Below, piece by piece: positions 26,565-33,893 of a stretch of 64,000 nucleotides of DNA (its first letter is position 1; every line of letters starts with the position of its first letter). The stretch is taken from contig NZ_CP045293.1 of assembly GCF_009363075.1 (NCBI RefSeq), positions 248,001-312,000 of the forward strand. Reading direction: 5' to 3'. The stretch comes from Paenibacillus guangzhouensis. Lineage in GTDB: Bacteria; Bacillota; Bacilli; Paenibacillales; Paenibacillaceae. Under the pieces are notes generated by a model. It was given only the letters and a program-made list of their open reading frames with translations. It did no database searches and had not been told where the DNA came from. Position numbers and translations under genes: made by a program.

Positions 26565-26660
26565 ATGGAAGTGAAAGATGCATTAACGATCATGTTCCTC
26601 TTTGGAACGTTCATTCTTGCTCTTTTAACATACATCAATAATAACAACAAGAGAAAGTAA
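26565..26660 (+). CDS. Hol-Tox-like type I toxin peptide
   Basis: A 31-residue peptide: a charged start (MEVKDALTIM), one hydrophobic membrane segment of about 17 residues and a basic, Asn-rich tail (NNNNKRK). This is the pattern of putative holin-like toxins (Hol-Tox/BsrG-like) of Bacillota, which damage the membrane when over-made. A strong GGAGGAGGTGA lies before the ATG, but TTTCCC...GGGAGG can fold over it. TTGGGTGGG (26526-26534) can also pair with CCCACCCAA (26664-26672) near the mRNA 3' end. A convergent antisense RNA candidate overlaps the 3' end. Confidence 0.8.
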   Translation: MEVKDALTIMFLFGTFILALLTYINNNNKRK

Positions 26661-26775
26661 AAACCCACCCAAAGGTTGAGGCCAGAGGTGGGTTTTGTTC
26701 CTATACGACTTAGAAGGGAATAAACCATCCAAGCCAATTGTACTGACCAAGTGTTCGCAGCACTTGGTCTTTATT
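26655..26775 (-). ncRNA. Antisense RNA antitoxin candidate
   Basis: A minus-strand promoter (plus 26782-26810) would start an RNA near 26775. It reads through a 9-bp hairpin (GACCAAGTG...CACTTGGTC) and continues into the 3' end of the toxin gene, ending at the A/T-flanked bidirectional hairpin at 26660-26696. The result is an RNA of about 120 nt, complementary to the toxin mRNA tail. Length, position and convergent layout match known type I antitoxins. It is inferred from sequence only. Confidence 0.6.
26660..26696. terminator. Bidirectional terminator of the toxin and antisense RNA
   Basis: AAAACCCACC (26660-26669) pairs with GGTGGGTTTT (26687-26696). The T-run on each strand lets it end both convergent transcripts. 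Confidence 0.8.
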
Positions 26776-26781
26776 ACATAT

Positions 26782-26810
26782 ATAATAACACAATGAAATA
26801 AATGTATCAA
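26782..26810 (-). promoter_or_regulatory. Promoter of the antisense RNA
   Basis: On the minus strand TTGATA (plus 26805-26810) and TATTAT (plus 26782-26787) are separated by exactly 17 bp, each one base from the sigmaA consensus. No minus-strand coding gene follows, which points to a non-coding transcript. Confidence 0.7.
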
Positions 26811-26860
26811 AGCGTGAAATAAAATTCACAGGAAGTGATAAGCGGAGAAGTGAATTAGCG

Positions 26861-26945
26861 AACAACCTACGAGGCTAAGCTTCGGAAACGGCGCATTCGC
26901 GCCTTAAGCCTATCGGGTTCGTAGATACAAGAACGTTATGCGCGA
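26861..26945 (+). repeat. attC-like imperfect palindrome, site 3
   Basis: This is the best-formed site. Left core AACAAC is followed by CTACGA pairing with TCGTAG (26919-26924), GGCTAAG pairing with CTTAAGCC, and an inner GGCGC-ATTC-GCGCC hairpin. The right end GAACGTTATGCG resembles an attC right core. The order of arms, unpaired spacer and inner loop closely parallels classic cassette sites such as that of aadA1 from memory. No integrase is present in the window. Confidence 0.5.
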
Positions 26946-26989
26946 TTACGCTAGATAATAAATATTTCAACTAATAAGGGAGTTGCAGG

Positions 26990-27622
26990 ATGAAAATCAC
27001 AAAATTACTTTTAGTACTAGCCATTATAATCTTAATTACTGCTTGCCGAAATGAGGTAGCTGAAAAATCAGCATATAACACAGATATAACATCCAAGAAT
27101 GATGATAAACGAGTTTCCTCTCAGATCCAATCAACATCCTTTCCTGAGGTCAAAAACCAAAATGACTCAGATACGATTTTTGGTTCATATGACATTTCTA
27201 ATGAATTTTCAGAATTGATGAATTCAAATCCAATTGATAAAGATTATGATAAAGAATTTAATGAATTCGACAATTCAACCGAGTTCTCAACAACAGGATG
27301 GATTCAATTTGAAGCAAAATATGAAGATATTTGGGATAAAGAGTTAAATTGGATTTATAATAAATTGCTATCTAAATTGAACACAAAACAAAAAAAGTTA
27401 CTCATTGAAGCTCAAAAGGGTTGGTTACAGAATCATTTAAAAGAAACAGAATTTATGGTAAGTACATTTCAAGATGATTCAGAATATAACATTGGTTCAC
27501 AAGGGCTAGTGAACATTGAAATAGCAATCAAGAATAGATTAAGAGATCGAACCATACAACTGTATGAATATTTTTTTATGCTAGGTGGGGAAACGGAATT
27601 TTTATATAAAGGCAAGAGTTAG
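26990..27622 (+). CDS. Lipoprotein with LprI/DUF1311-like domain
   Basis: A 210-residue secreted lipoprotein: an N-terminal signal with lipobox LITAC (Cys19), a Ser/Asn/Asp-rich spacer to about residue 95, then an LprI-like (DUF1311) domain with WDKELNWIYNKLLSKL and LIEAQKGWLQNHLKET. DUF1311 proteins are small periplasmic or surface proteins; some inhibit lysozyme. It would be anchored on the outer face of the membrane. GGGAG lies upstream of the ATG. It is AT-rich and sits directly after attC-like site 3. Confidence 0.8.
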   Translation: MKITKLLLVLAIIILITACRNEVAEKSAYNTDITSKNDDKRVSSQIQSTSFPEVKNQNDSDTIFGSYDISNEFSELMNSNPIDKDYDKEFNEFDNSTEFSTTGWIQFEAKYEDIWDKELNWIYNKLLSKLNTKQKKLLIEAQKGWLQNHLKETEFMVSTFQDDSEYNIGSQGLVNIEIAIKNRLRDRTIQLYEYFFMLGGETEFLYKGKS

Positions 27623-27732
27623 GATGAAAGTAACTAAGAAAGGACTTTATCGTGAAGGGTAGATATTTCAGAAATGAGCATCACTAATTCGATCATAAAG
27701 TGGCTATTGGTGGTAGAAAGGTTGGAAATGAA

Positions 27733-28215
27733 GTGGTTGTGTACTGGATAAGTTTATTGTTATTCACCTCACTCGGAGGTTTTATTTTCTGGATTCTTCT
27801 CTACAAAATCGTATGGGAAACTTGGAGAACGCGAAAAACTAATCCACGGAAAAAGAGAATCAAAAAGGTAATCAAGCGGACATTCTTCGGCAAAGTAAAA
27901 CATGTCCTCGGTATCGGATTATCTTATGTTTTCATGATCGTTATATTTATTGGTATACCTTTCTTCTGTTTCTACCAGGCAGTTCCAACTTGGTTAGACC
28001 TACCTGCTGTACTTACAGGTAACTATGCTGAGGTGACAGGTCATATAACGAACAGTACCACGGTTGAGATGTCAGGTAAGTCATGGGGTTACCCATACTA
28101 TGCTTATATTGATGGAGAATTCTATAATTCTCTAGTATCACTGGATTCTTTTGAGGATCAAATGATTACTGTGAATTATCTACCTCACACGAAAGTAATT
28201 GTGGACATGCCGTAA
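27733..28215 (+). CDS. Membrane protein of unknown function
   Basis: About 160 residues: one membrane segment (residues 6-24), a strongly basic loop (RTRKTNPRKKRIKKVIKR), a second membrane segment (about 57-80) and an extracellular C-terminal domain with NYAEVTGHI and YAYIDGEFY. The in-frame GTG at 27733 follows AAAGGTTGG, so it is preferred over the GTG at 27700. Not recognised. It probably pairs with the preceding lipoprotein gene. Its stop codon is the first part of a TAACTACG block that resembles a collapsed attC-like site. Confidence 0.6.
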   Translation: MVVYWISLLLFTSLGGFIFWILLYKIVWETWRTRKTNPRKKRIKKVIKRTFFGKVKHVLGIGLSYVFMIVIFIGIPFFCFYQAVPTWLDLPAVLTGNYAEVTGHITNSTTVEMSGKSWGYPYYAYIDGEFYNSLVSLDSFEDQMITVNYLPHTKVIVDMP

Positions 28216-28297
28216 CTACGCTTAGCCTATTTTATATGAAGTATGTGAAGGGAACCATGTATTGAAAGTTTGAAAATGAGGGAGGCAATATTAAACC

Positions 28298-28693
28298 ATG
28301 AAAAGCCCTATTATGAGCCGGGTAGATACTATTTTTATACATGTAACAAATCTAAAGGAATCTGTAAAATGGTATTCAACACTCTTGGGAATCGAATTCA
28401 ATGAGGATAATCCATGTGAAGGTCCGATTCATACTTTTCCTATGGGTGAGAATAGACCTGGACTGACATTAGACAATCATTGTTTTGATGAAGAAGAATA
28501 TAAATTTAATCCATCCAATCAGCCATTATTTAATCTAAGCACGGAAGATATCGATGAAGCTTATGAATTTGTTAAGCGTATGGGAGCAGAGTTTGTGACA
28601 GAAATTGCGAGGTACCCGGATCTATCTGATTTTTCTTTCAAAGACCCTGATGGGAACATTTTGATGATCTGTTCATGTATAACGGAGAATTAG
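28298..28693 (+). CDS. VOC (glyoxalase/bleomycin resistance) family protein
   Basis: A 131-residue single VOC domain: VDTIFIHVTNLKESVKWYST at the start and FSFKDPDGNILMICS at the end are the typical beta-alpha-beta ends with metal-site positions. Substrate unknown; relatives bind or modify antibiotics, glyoxal adducts or metabolites. GGGAGG lies upstream of the ATG. It is AT-rich like the genes around it and flanked by remnants of attC-like sequence (28213 and 28706). Confidence 0.85.
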   Translation: MKSPIMSRVDTIFIHVTNLKESVKWYSTLLGIEFNEDNPCEGPIHTFPMGENRPGLTLDNHCFDEEEYKFNPSNQPLFNLSTEDIDEAYEFVKRMGAEFVTEIARYPDLSDFSFKDPDGNILMICSCITEN

Positions 28694-28742
28694 TACTGAT
28701 CTCGAGTTCGTAGATAGAACAAGGGAGGAGACTTGTGAAGGG

Positions 28743-29096
28743 ATGAGTGTTTTTAAGAAATTAAGAAATGATTATGTAATCTGGCATGCCAATCGTATAA
28801 AGCTTCCAGATGTTACATCGAACGTTACTGTCAGAAAAAAAGTGATTTTTGCTGGTAGGGTACAAAAGGTAGGATTTCGCTTAGAAGTACATCGTCTTGC
28901 TCAAAGAATGGGATTAACGGGCTGGGTAAGAAATTTGGAAGATGGAAGTGTTGAAGCAGAAATACAAGGAGAGGCGTTGTATATTGATTTTTTGGTAAAT
29001 TGTATGAAGTCATTGAAACGAGCCTGTGTAAAGAATATGACGCTAGTAGAGCTGCCTAATCGAGAGGGAGAGGAAGACTTTACGATATTGAAATAA
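28743..29096 (+). CDS. Acylphosphatase-like protein with N-terminal extension
   Basis: A 117-residue protein. Residues about 30-115 match acylphosphatase: FAGRVQKVGFRLEVHR holds the phosphate loop and catalytic Arg, and GWVRNLEDGSVEAEIQG the catalytic Asn. The usual GVQGVGFR glycine is replaced by Lys. A 26-residue basic, aromatic N-terminal extension (FKKLRNDYVIWHANRIK) is not part of the normal enzyme. Acylphosphatases hydrolyse acyl phosphates in the cytosol. Upstream is AGGGAGGAG, with the ATG about 18 bases on. Confidence 0.82.
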   Translation: MSVFKKLRNDYVIWHANRIKLPDVTSNVTVRKKVIFAGRVQKVGFRLEVHRLAQRMGLTGWVRNLEDGSVEAEIQGEALYIDFLVNCMKSLKRACVKNMTLVELPNREGEEDFTILK

Positions 29097-29173
29097 AGGA
29101 TTGCATTACTAATACATACATAAGAAAGCTAATAATTAACACAATGTATACCCAGTTCATGGAGGTGTGTTTC

Positions 29174-29623
29174 ATGTTAACACTAGAACGTGCAATAGCA
29201 AATGATGCGCATAAGCTTACTGAGATACAGAAGGCTAGCTTCGACGAGGAGTCAAAACAATTTAATAATAGCGAAGCTGGTGGTCCGTCAGGATATGATT
29301 CTATAAGCTTTCAAGCAGAGATGATGCAAATTTGCGAATATTTCAAGGTGCTTTTTCATGGAGAAATTATAGGAGGAGCCTTAATATTTATCGAAAACAA
29401 CCAAGTACATAATCTAGGAAGAATTTTTATTGACCCTAAGTATCAGAATCAAGGTTTAGGTATGAAGGTCATGAAAGAAATTGAACGTAGCTTCCCGAAT
29501 AGTACGAAATGGTGGCTTGATACACCTAGCTGGAGTGTCAAGAATCATCACTTCTATACAAAATGCGGATTTACTAAGGTTGGAGAAGAAGGCGACCTAT
29601 ATATTTTTGAGAAGATTTTATAG
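29174..29623 (+). CDS. GNAT family N-acetyltransferase
   Basis: A 149-residue single-domain acetyltransferase. The acetyl-CoA loop region is IFIDPKYQNQGLGMKVMKEI (Q/RxxGxG type) near residue 90, followed by NHHFYTKCGFTKVGEE. The acceptor is unknown. GGAGGTG lies just before the ATG at 29174, which is therefore preferred over the earlier in-frame ATG at 29144. It is the first of six GNAT genes on the plus strand of this window. Confidence 0.87.
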   Translation: MLTLERAIANDAHKLTEIQKASFDEESKQFNNSEAGGPSGYDSISFQAEMMQICEYFKVLFHGEIIGGALIFIENNQVHNLGRIFIDPKYQNQGLGMKVMKEIERSFPNSTKWWLDTPSWSVKNHHFYTKCGFTKVGEEGDLYIFEKIL

Positions 29624-29637
29624 CTAGTGAGAAAGGG

Positions 29638-30405
29638 ATGAGGGAATTGAAAAATATGACATATGAAAAAGCTTTGTTATATGATCAATATCGGCTGCCG
29701 TACTCCAAAGAGGCATGCACTTTTATTATCCATGCAGCAAATGCAAGTCAGGGGAATGTGGCAGATATTGGGGCAGGTACCGGACTCCTAACTCGACACT
29801 TTGTCGGAAATGTACGGAAGATCTATGCCATCGAACCTGAGCAGGAAATGCGAAGAGTTGCTTGTGAGATGATTGGATCAAGAGATGATATCGAATATAT
29901 AGATGGTACAGCAGAGAATACGCAATTACCAGATCGGTCTGTTGATTTAATCGTTGTAGCAAATGCGTATCACAGATTCGAACCAGAGCATACGATTCAA
30001 GAGTTTAAGAGAATTATGAGACCTGGTGCTATGTTAGCTATATTTTCATATCATGATGATACTGGATTTTTAAGCGACACGATGGAAATATGCAGAGAAG
30101 GCGCTTATAGGAACAGACTTAGTAACACAAGACACACAAAACCAGTAACTTATTTCTATGGAGAGGCAGCGCCAAGCAGGTATGTTTTTCAACAAGAACA
30201 TGAAGAATCATGGGAAGAATACTGGGGAGCTGTCGTATCAGGTATGGAATCACCGAATGAGAGTGAAGCATGGTTCGAGGAATTCAAAGAGGCACATCAC
30301 AAGAGATTCAGGGGATTGGAAAGGAATGGAGTAATCAAGGTGAATTACAGTACAGAAGTATGGTTGGGCAAACCGGAATACAAAGATGTTAGAGGCCAAG
30401 CGTAA
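29638..30405 (+). CDS. Class I SAM-dependent methyltransferase
   Basis: A 255-residue methyltransferase. Motif I is VADIGAGTGLLTRHF near residue 40, followed by IYAIEPEQEMR (motif II acidic residue) and VDLIVVANAYHRFEP. The substrate is unknown; the layout resembles UbiE/Trm9-like small-molecule methyltransferases. GAAAGGG touches the ATG at 29638, so the ATG at 29656 is an alternative start. It follows the GNAT gene by 14 bp. Confidence 0.87.
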   Translation: MRELKNMTYEKALLYDQYRLPYSKEACTFIIHAANASQGNVADIGAGTGLLTRHFVGNVRKIYAIEPEQEMRRVACEMIGSRDDIEYIDGTAENTQLPDRSVDLIVVANAYHRFEPEHTIQEFKRIMRPGAMLAIFSYHDDTGFLSDTMEICREGAYRNRLSNTRHTKPVTYFYGEAAPSRYVFQQEHEESWEEYWGAVVSGMESPNESEAWFEEFKEAHHKRFRGLERNGVIKVNYSTEVWLGKPEYKDVRGQA

Positions 30406-30441
30406 CGGAAAAAATGAGCACGTAAAAGCAAAGGAGAAACT

Positions 30442-31059
30442 ATGTACAAGACGATTATTTTTGATGTTGATGGAACGCTTATTAATACAGAACAAGCAGT
30501 TCTCCATTCGCTGCAGAAGATGCTTCACGTAGACTATAACAAATCCGTGGAATTAGATGACCTAACTTTTGTGCTGGGCATTCCCGGCTCAAGGTCTTTA
30601 CCTCAGTTAGGAATTTCAGATATCGATAAAGCCAATGAGCGTTGGAATTATTTTATGAAAGATTATTTTAATACCATTGAGGTGTTTGAAGGAATATTCG
30701 ACCTAGTCAATCATTTACGGGACAAAAACATCAATCAAGGCATCGTTACCTCGAAGACGAAAGAGGAGCTGAAGTGTGATTTCGAACCGTTTGGACTGAT
30801 GCCGTATTTAACGCATATTGTCTGTGCAGATGATACGGAATTCCATAAGCCGCATCCTGAACCATTGTTGAAGTTTCTGGAGATCGCCGATGCTAAAGCT
30901 GAACAGTCAATCTATATCGGGGATACCGTGTATGATTACGAATGTGCTAGAGATGCGGGAGTCGACTTTGCGTTAGCGCTGTGGGGTTGTAAGAATCATC
31001 AGAACATCGAGGCGAAATACAAATTGGAGACACCGTTAGATCTTATTAAATTCATCTGA
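30442..31059 (+). CDS. HAD-superfamily hydrolase, phosphoglycolate-phosphatase-like
   Basis: A 205-residue HAD-IA phosphatase. Motif I is IFDVDGTLINTE with the nucleophile Asp near residue 8, motif II GIVTSKTKEE near residue 110, and motif IV IGDTVYDYECARDAG near residue 158. A helical cap lies between motifs I and II. The likely activity is phosphomonoesterase on a small metabolite. AAAGGAGAAA precedes the ATG. It is monocistronic. Confidence 0.88.
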   Translation: MYKTIIFDVDGTLINTEQAVLHSLQKMLHVDYNKSVELDDLTFVLGIPGSRSLPQLGISDIDKANERWNYFMKDYFNTIEVFEGIFDLVNHLRDKNINQGIVTSKTKEELKCDFEPFGLMPYLTHIVCADDTEFHKPHPEPLLKFLEIADAKAEQSIYIGDTVYDYECARDAGVDFALALWGCKNHQNIEAKYKLETPLDLIKFI

Positions 31060-31105
31060 AGATTACAGGATTTCGCCATGATGTGATGCTAGGGGGCATG
31101 ATCCG

Positions 31106-31540
31106 GTGAAAGGTGTTATTGGAGTCTTGGCAATATACATCGTATATATTATTGCAGGCCTGTTAATGGGTTCGTGGCCTTTGAAGTATAGCAAGGCGAG
31201 TGGCGATGTTATTATATTTATAGTTACTAATTCTATTTTGTTTGTAATTCTGTACTTCTCTGCGAGGATCATTAATAAGTATAAAGGCCGGATTGGTGTA
31301 TTCGTGCTTATTCTTTGGATGATCATTTCCACAGCTTACGGGATTTTTCAGATGGAGCGGGATTTTGATTTATACATATCAGGGCACTGGAACAATTGGT
31401 TTCGATGGGACTTTCTCTTATGGGAAATTGCTGTACCGCTTTACGTAGGCATACCGCAGTTGATTTATATTTTTACGCATTATTTCATTCGGGCGATTAT
31501 TGAGGCGCTGAATCATCATAAGGTGGAAAGCTCATCGTGA
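31106..31540 (+). CDS. Membrane protein of unknown function, four segments
   Basis: A 144-residue hydrophobic protein with about four membrane segments (residues about 5-25, 34-53, 64-82 and 105-130). Not recognised. The start is GTG at 31106 with AGGGGG about 11 bases upstream; no better ATG exists. It stands alone between a HAD gene and the GrpB-family gene. Confidence 0.6.
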   Translation: MKGVIGVLAIYIVYIIAGLLMGSWPLKYSKASGDVIIFIVTNSILFVILYFSARIINKYKGRIGVFVLILWMIISTAYGIFQMERDFDLYISGHWNNWFRWDFLLWEIAVPLYVGIPQLIYIFTHYFIRAIIEALNHHKVESSS

Positions 31541-31578
31541 TTTGAAAGACTCACCAATCCCCAAAAAAGGAGACCCCC

Positions 31579-32103
31579 ATGCTCGGACTACCCAAAGGAC
31601 AGGTATTCATCATCCCATGGACAGAACAATGGATAGTGGCTTACGAAGCGGAGAGCCGTATTATTCGAGACACACTGCAAGCGTTTCATGTCACGGTCCA
31701 TCATATTGGCAGTACGGCAATTCGAGGCCTCAGCGCCAAACCGATTATTGATATCGCGATCGAAATTGATCATTTTGAGGATAGTTCATTATGTGCGGCG
31801 AAGCTGGAGGAACTCGGATATCGATATCTCGGTACGAACATCCTGCCGGAGAGACATTATTTGAACAAAGGCGAACCAAGGACGCATCAGATCCATATGT
31901 ACGAGAAAGACAATCGTTACTTGAAGGATCAGCTGTTATTTAGGAATTATTTGAACGTGCATGAGGAAGCTCGGACAGCCTATCAAGACCTTAAGATGCA
32001 GCTGTCGGAAAAATACAAGTCAGACAAACACGCTTATGCCGACGCGAAAACGGCGTTTGTTCGTGACATTCTTGCGATAGCAAGGAACAAGGAAGAACGG
32101 TAA
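31579..32103 (+). CDS. GrpB family nucleotidyltransferase-fold protein
   Basis: A 174-residue member of the GrpB/UPF0157 family. The signature VHHIGSTAIRGLSAKPIIDI near residue 38 is the pol-beta-like nucleotidyltransferase core. Some relatives are fused to dephospho-CoA kinase, but the reaction of stand-alone forms is unclear. AAAAAAGGAGA precedes the ATG. It is followed after 16 bp by fosB, so the two may be co-transcribed. Confidence 0.87.
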   Translation: MLGLPKGQVFIIPWTEQWIVAYEAESRIIRDTLQAFHVTVHHIGSTAIRGLSAKPIIDIAIEIDHFEDSSLCAAKLEELGYRYLGTNILPERHYLNKGEPRTHQIHMYEKDNRYLKDQLLFRNYLNVHEEARTAYQDLKMQLSEKYKSDKHAYADAKTAFVRDILAIARNKEER

Positions 32104-32119
32104 AGGATGTTGAGTACCC

Positions 32120-32539
32120 ATGCAAATCCAAGGCATTAACCATTTTTGTTTCTCGGTATCTGACCTCGACCAATCCATTGCATTTTATGAGCGCGTATTT
32201 GACGCCAAGCTGCTAGTCACAGGCAGAACGCTGGCTTACTTTGAACTGAATGGCTTGTGGATTGCCTTAAATGAAGAGAAAGATACCCCAAGACCTCCCT
32301 TGAGTACATATACGCATATCGCGTTTACGGTTTTGGAGGAAGAGTTCGATCATTGGGTGGATCGGCTGGTTCAACTCAACGTTCATATTTTACCCGGCAG
32401 GACAAGGGATGAACGGGACCGAAAATCTGTTTATTTCACGGACCCGGATGGACACAAATTCGAGTTTCATACCGGTGGGCTTAACGACAGATTGGCGTAC
32501 TATCGCCAGGATAAGAAACATATGGAGTTTCAGGATTGA
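32120..32539 (+). CDS. fosB: Metallothiol transferase FosB, fosfomycin resistance
   Basis: A 139-residue VOC-fold enzyme that inactivates fosfomycin by adding bacillithiol (or cysteine) with a divalent metal. The FosB-specific blocks are intact: [19 protein letters not shown] (metal His near residue 7), [13 protein letters not shown] (metal His near 66), [20 protein letters not shown] and [10 protein letters not shown] (metal Glu near 115). Length matches characterised FosB. It is chromosomal, next to grpB-like and VOC genes, and has its own terminator. Confidence 0.93.
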   Translation: MQIQGINHFCFSVSDLDQSIAFYERVFDAKLLVTGRTLAYFELNGLWIALNEEKDTPRPPLSTYTHIAFTVLEEEFDHWVDRLVQLNVHILPGRTRDERDRKSVYFTDPDGHKFEFHTGGLNDRLAYYRQDKKHMEFQD

Positions 32540-32555
32540 AAATTATATCCTTCCC

Positions 32556-32585
32556 AAAGGAATCTGCAATGCAGGTTCCTTTTAC
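32556..32585 (+). terminator. Intrinsic terminator of fosB
   Basis: AAAGGAATCTGC pairs with GCAGGTTCCTTT over a three-base loop, followed by TTTA. Confidence 0.75.
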
Positions 32586-32669
32586 TATAAGCATTCACGG
32601 CTTGACTTGGTTGAATTTAGCATCCAAGATAATAAAAGTAAGAGATTTACATAGAAAGTAGGGATTCTG

Positions 32670-33053
32670 ATGGGCAAAGGCTTCTCTCACTGCCTGCAAA
32701 TCTTTCCGACGCCGGATCTTCATAAAACCACCGCATATTATGAGACACTTGGATTCCGAGCGGTCTACTATCTCGAATCCTCTGAGCCGCATGTCTGTCT
32801 CTATCGGGATGCGATCGAAATCGTGCTGACGAAATCGAAGCAGGAGACGATTGTGCCGAATCGCGTGATGCACGGTTATGGGTATGACGGTTATTTTATT
32901 GCGGAGAAGCAACGGGAATTGGAGCAAGAATTTATGCATTTAGGCATCAACATTGTTCGTTCACTCGGGACGACGGATTATAACAATCGTGAATTCGTGT
33001 TCGATGACGTGGATGGCCGGTGGATTGCGGTGGGCAATAAGAATGGGACTTAA
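32670..33053 (+). CDS. VOC family protein (bleomycin-resistance type)
   Basis: A 127-residue glyoxalase-fold protein: SHCLQIFPTPDLHKTTAYYE at the start, an acidic central strand CLYRDAIEIVLTKSKQE and a C-terminal FVFDDVDGRWIAVG. Many such proteins bind drugs as dimers or act on small metabolites; the ligand cannot be read. The ATG follows AGAAAGTAGGG. It is the fourth VOC gene in the window and lies 130 bp after fosB. Confidence 0.8.
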   Translation: MGKGFSHCLQIFPTPDLHKTTAYYETLGFRAVYYLESSEPHVCLYRDAIEIVLTKSKQETIVPNRVMHGYGYDGYFIAEKQRELEQEFMHLGINIVRSLGTTDYNNREFVFDDVDGRWIAVGNKNGT

Positions 33054-33082
33054 GATTGATCCTACATAGCGAGGTGAATACC

Positions 33083-33258
33083 GTGGAAGCGAAGATGGTA
33101 ACACTCCCCCTTTTTCATGTCATTGGATTTAGGGTTATGAAGAGTGGATTCCTGCATCAGGTTGCGAACCGAAGAATTATGATTTTGAAGTCTGGGATGA
33201 TCGCTACGCACCAGATAGTCCGGACAATAAGATCGATATATTCATAGCTTTGAAATGA
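33083..33258 (+). pseudogene. Remnant of a GyrI-like effector-binding domain gene
   Basis: The GTG at 33083 (after GAGGTGA) opens with VEAKMVTLPLFHVIGFR, the usual first strand of AraC effector-binding/GyrI-like proteins. After a frame change near 33150 the bases encode WIPASGCEPKNYDFEVWDD, then YAPDSPDNKIDIFIAL and a stop at 33258, the last strands of the same domain. The middle of about 100 residues is deleted. It is broken and unlikely to be functional. Confidence 0.7.
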
Positions 33259-33290
33259 TAGATAAACAACAGAAAGGAACATGAACCACC

Positions 33291-33860
33291 ATGCAACCGA
33301 TCCATTACTTCACCGAGATTAAATCGCTAGTACAGGTTACCGCGGAAGAGATATTGTCATTAGGCGATTTTGGATACATATCCAACCAGAAATACGAAGT
33401 GAAAAAAGAGGAGTCCTTGCAATCCTGCGCGATCATGCTCCAACTCGTTGATCTTGACGAGCCCTATGTGAAGCAAGATTTGATCGAAGCAGATGACTTG
33501 AATCGTTATCAAGATCTCATCAAGCAAGGGTATTCGTTAGGGCTCTACGTCGATCACAAGCTCATCGCGCTGGCGATTGCGGAGGCTCAGACATGGAACA
33601 ATACGCTCCTGCTATGGTATTTGCATGTTCACGAGGATCATAGAAGGCAGAGATACGGGCACGCCCTGCTAAGTAAAATGATTGAACTCGCACAGGGGAG
33701 CGGCTTCCGTGCACTTACGCTGGAGGCGCAGAATACGAATGTTCCGGCTATTCATTTCTACAAATCACTTGGATTTGAGATCGAAGGGATCGATCTATCG
33801 CTCTATAACTTAGGCGAAGACAATGAAGAGGTCGCTCTTTTTCTCAGAAAGAAGTTCTGA
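33291..33860 (+). CDS. GNAT acetyltransferase, streptothricin-acetyltransferase-like
   Basis: A 189-residue GNAT protein. The acetyl-CoA region is LHVHEDHRRQRYGHALLSKM near residue 112. The following LTLEAQNTNVPAIHFYKSLG and GIDLSLYNLGEDNEEVALF resemble the C-terminal part of streptothricin acetyltransferase (SatA type), which acetylates a beta-lysine antibiotic. Substrate identity is inference; other acceptors are possible. AAAGGAAC lies before the ATG. Confidence 0.78.
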   Translation: MQPIHYFTEIKSLVQVTAEEILSLGDFGYISNQKYEVKKEESLQSCAIMLQLVDLDEPYVKQDLIEADDLNRYQDLIKQGYSLGLYVDHKLIALAIAEAQTWNNTLLLWYLHVHEDHRRQRYGHALLSKMIELAQGSGFRALTLEAQNTNVPAIHFYKSLGFEIEGIDLSLYNLGEDNEEVALFLRKKF

Positions 33861-33893
33861 GTCAGAGATCCGAGCCAAGGGGAGGGAAGAACG

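Noticed and set aside
26745-26775. The GACCAAGTG hairpin with TTTATT as a separate plus-strand terminator
   Set aside because: It could act so, but it fits better as the 5' hairpin of the minus-strand antisense RNA whose promoter lies just beyond it.
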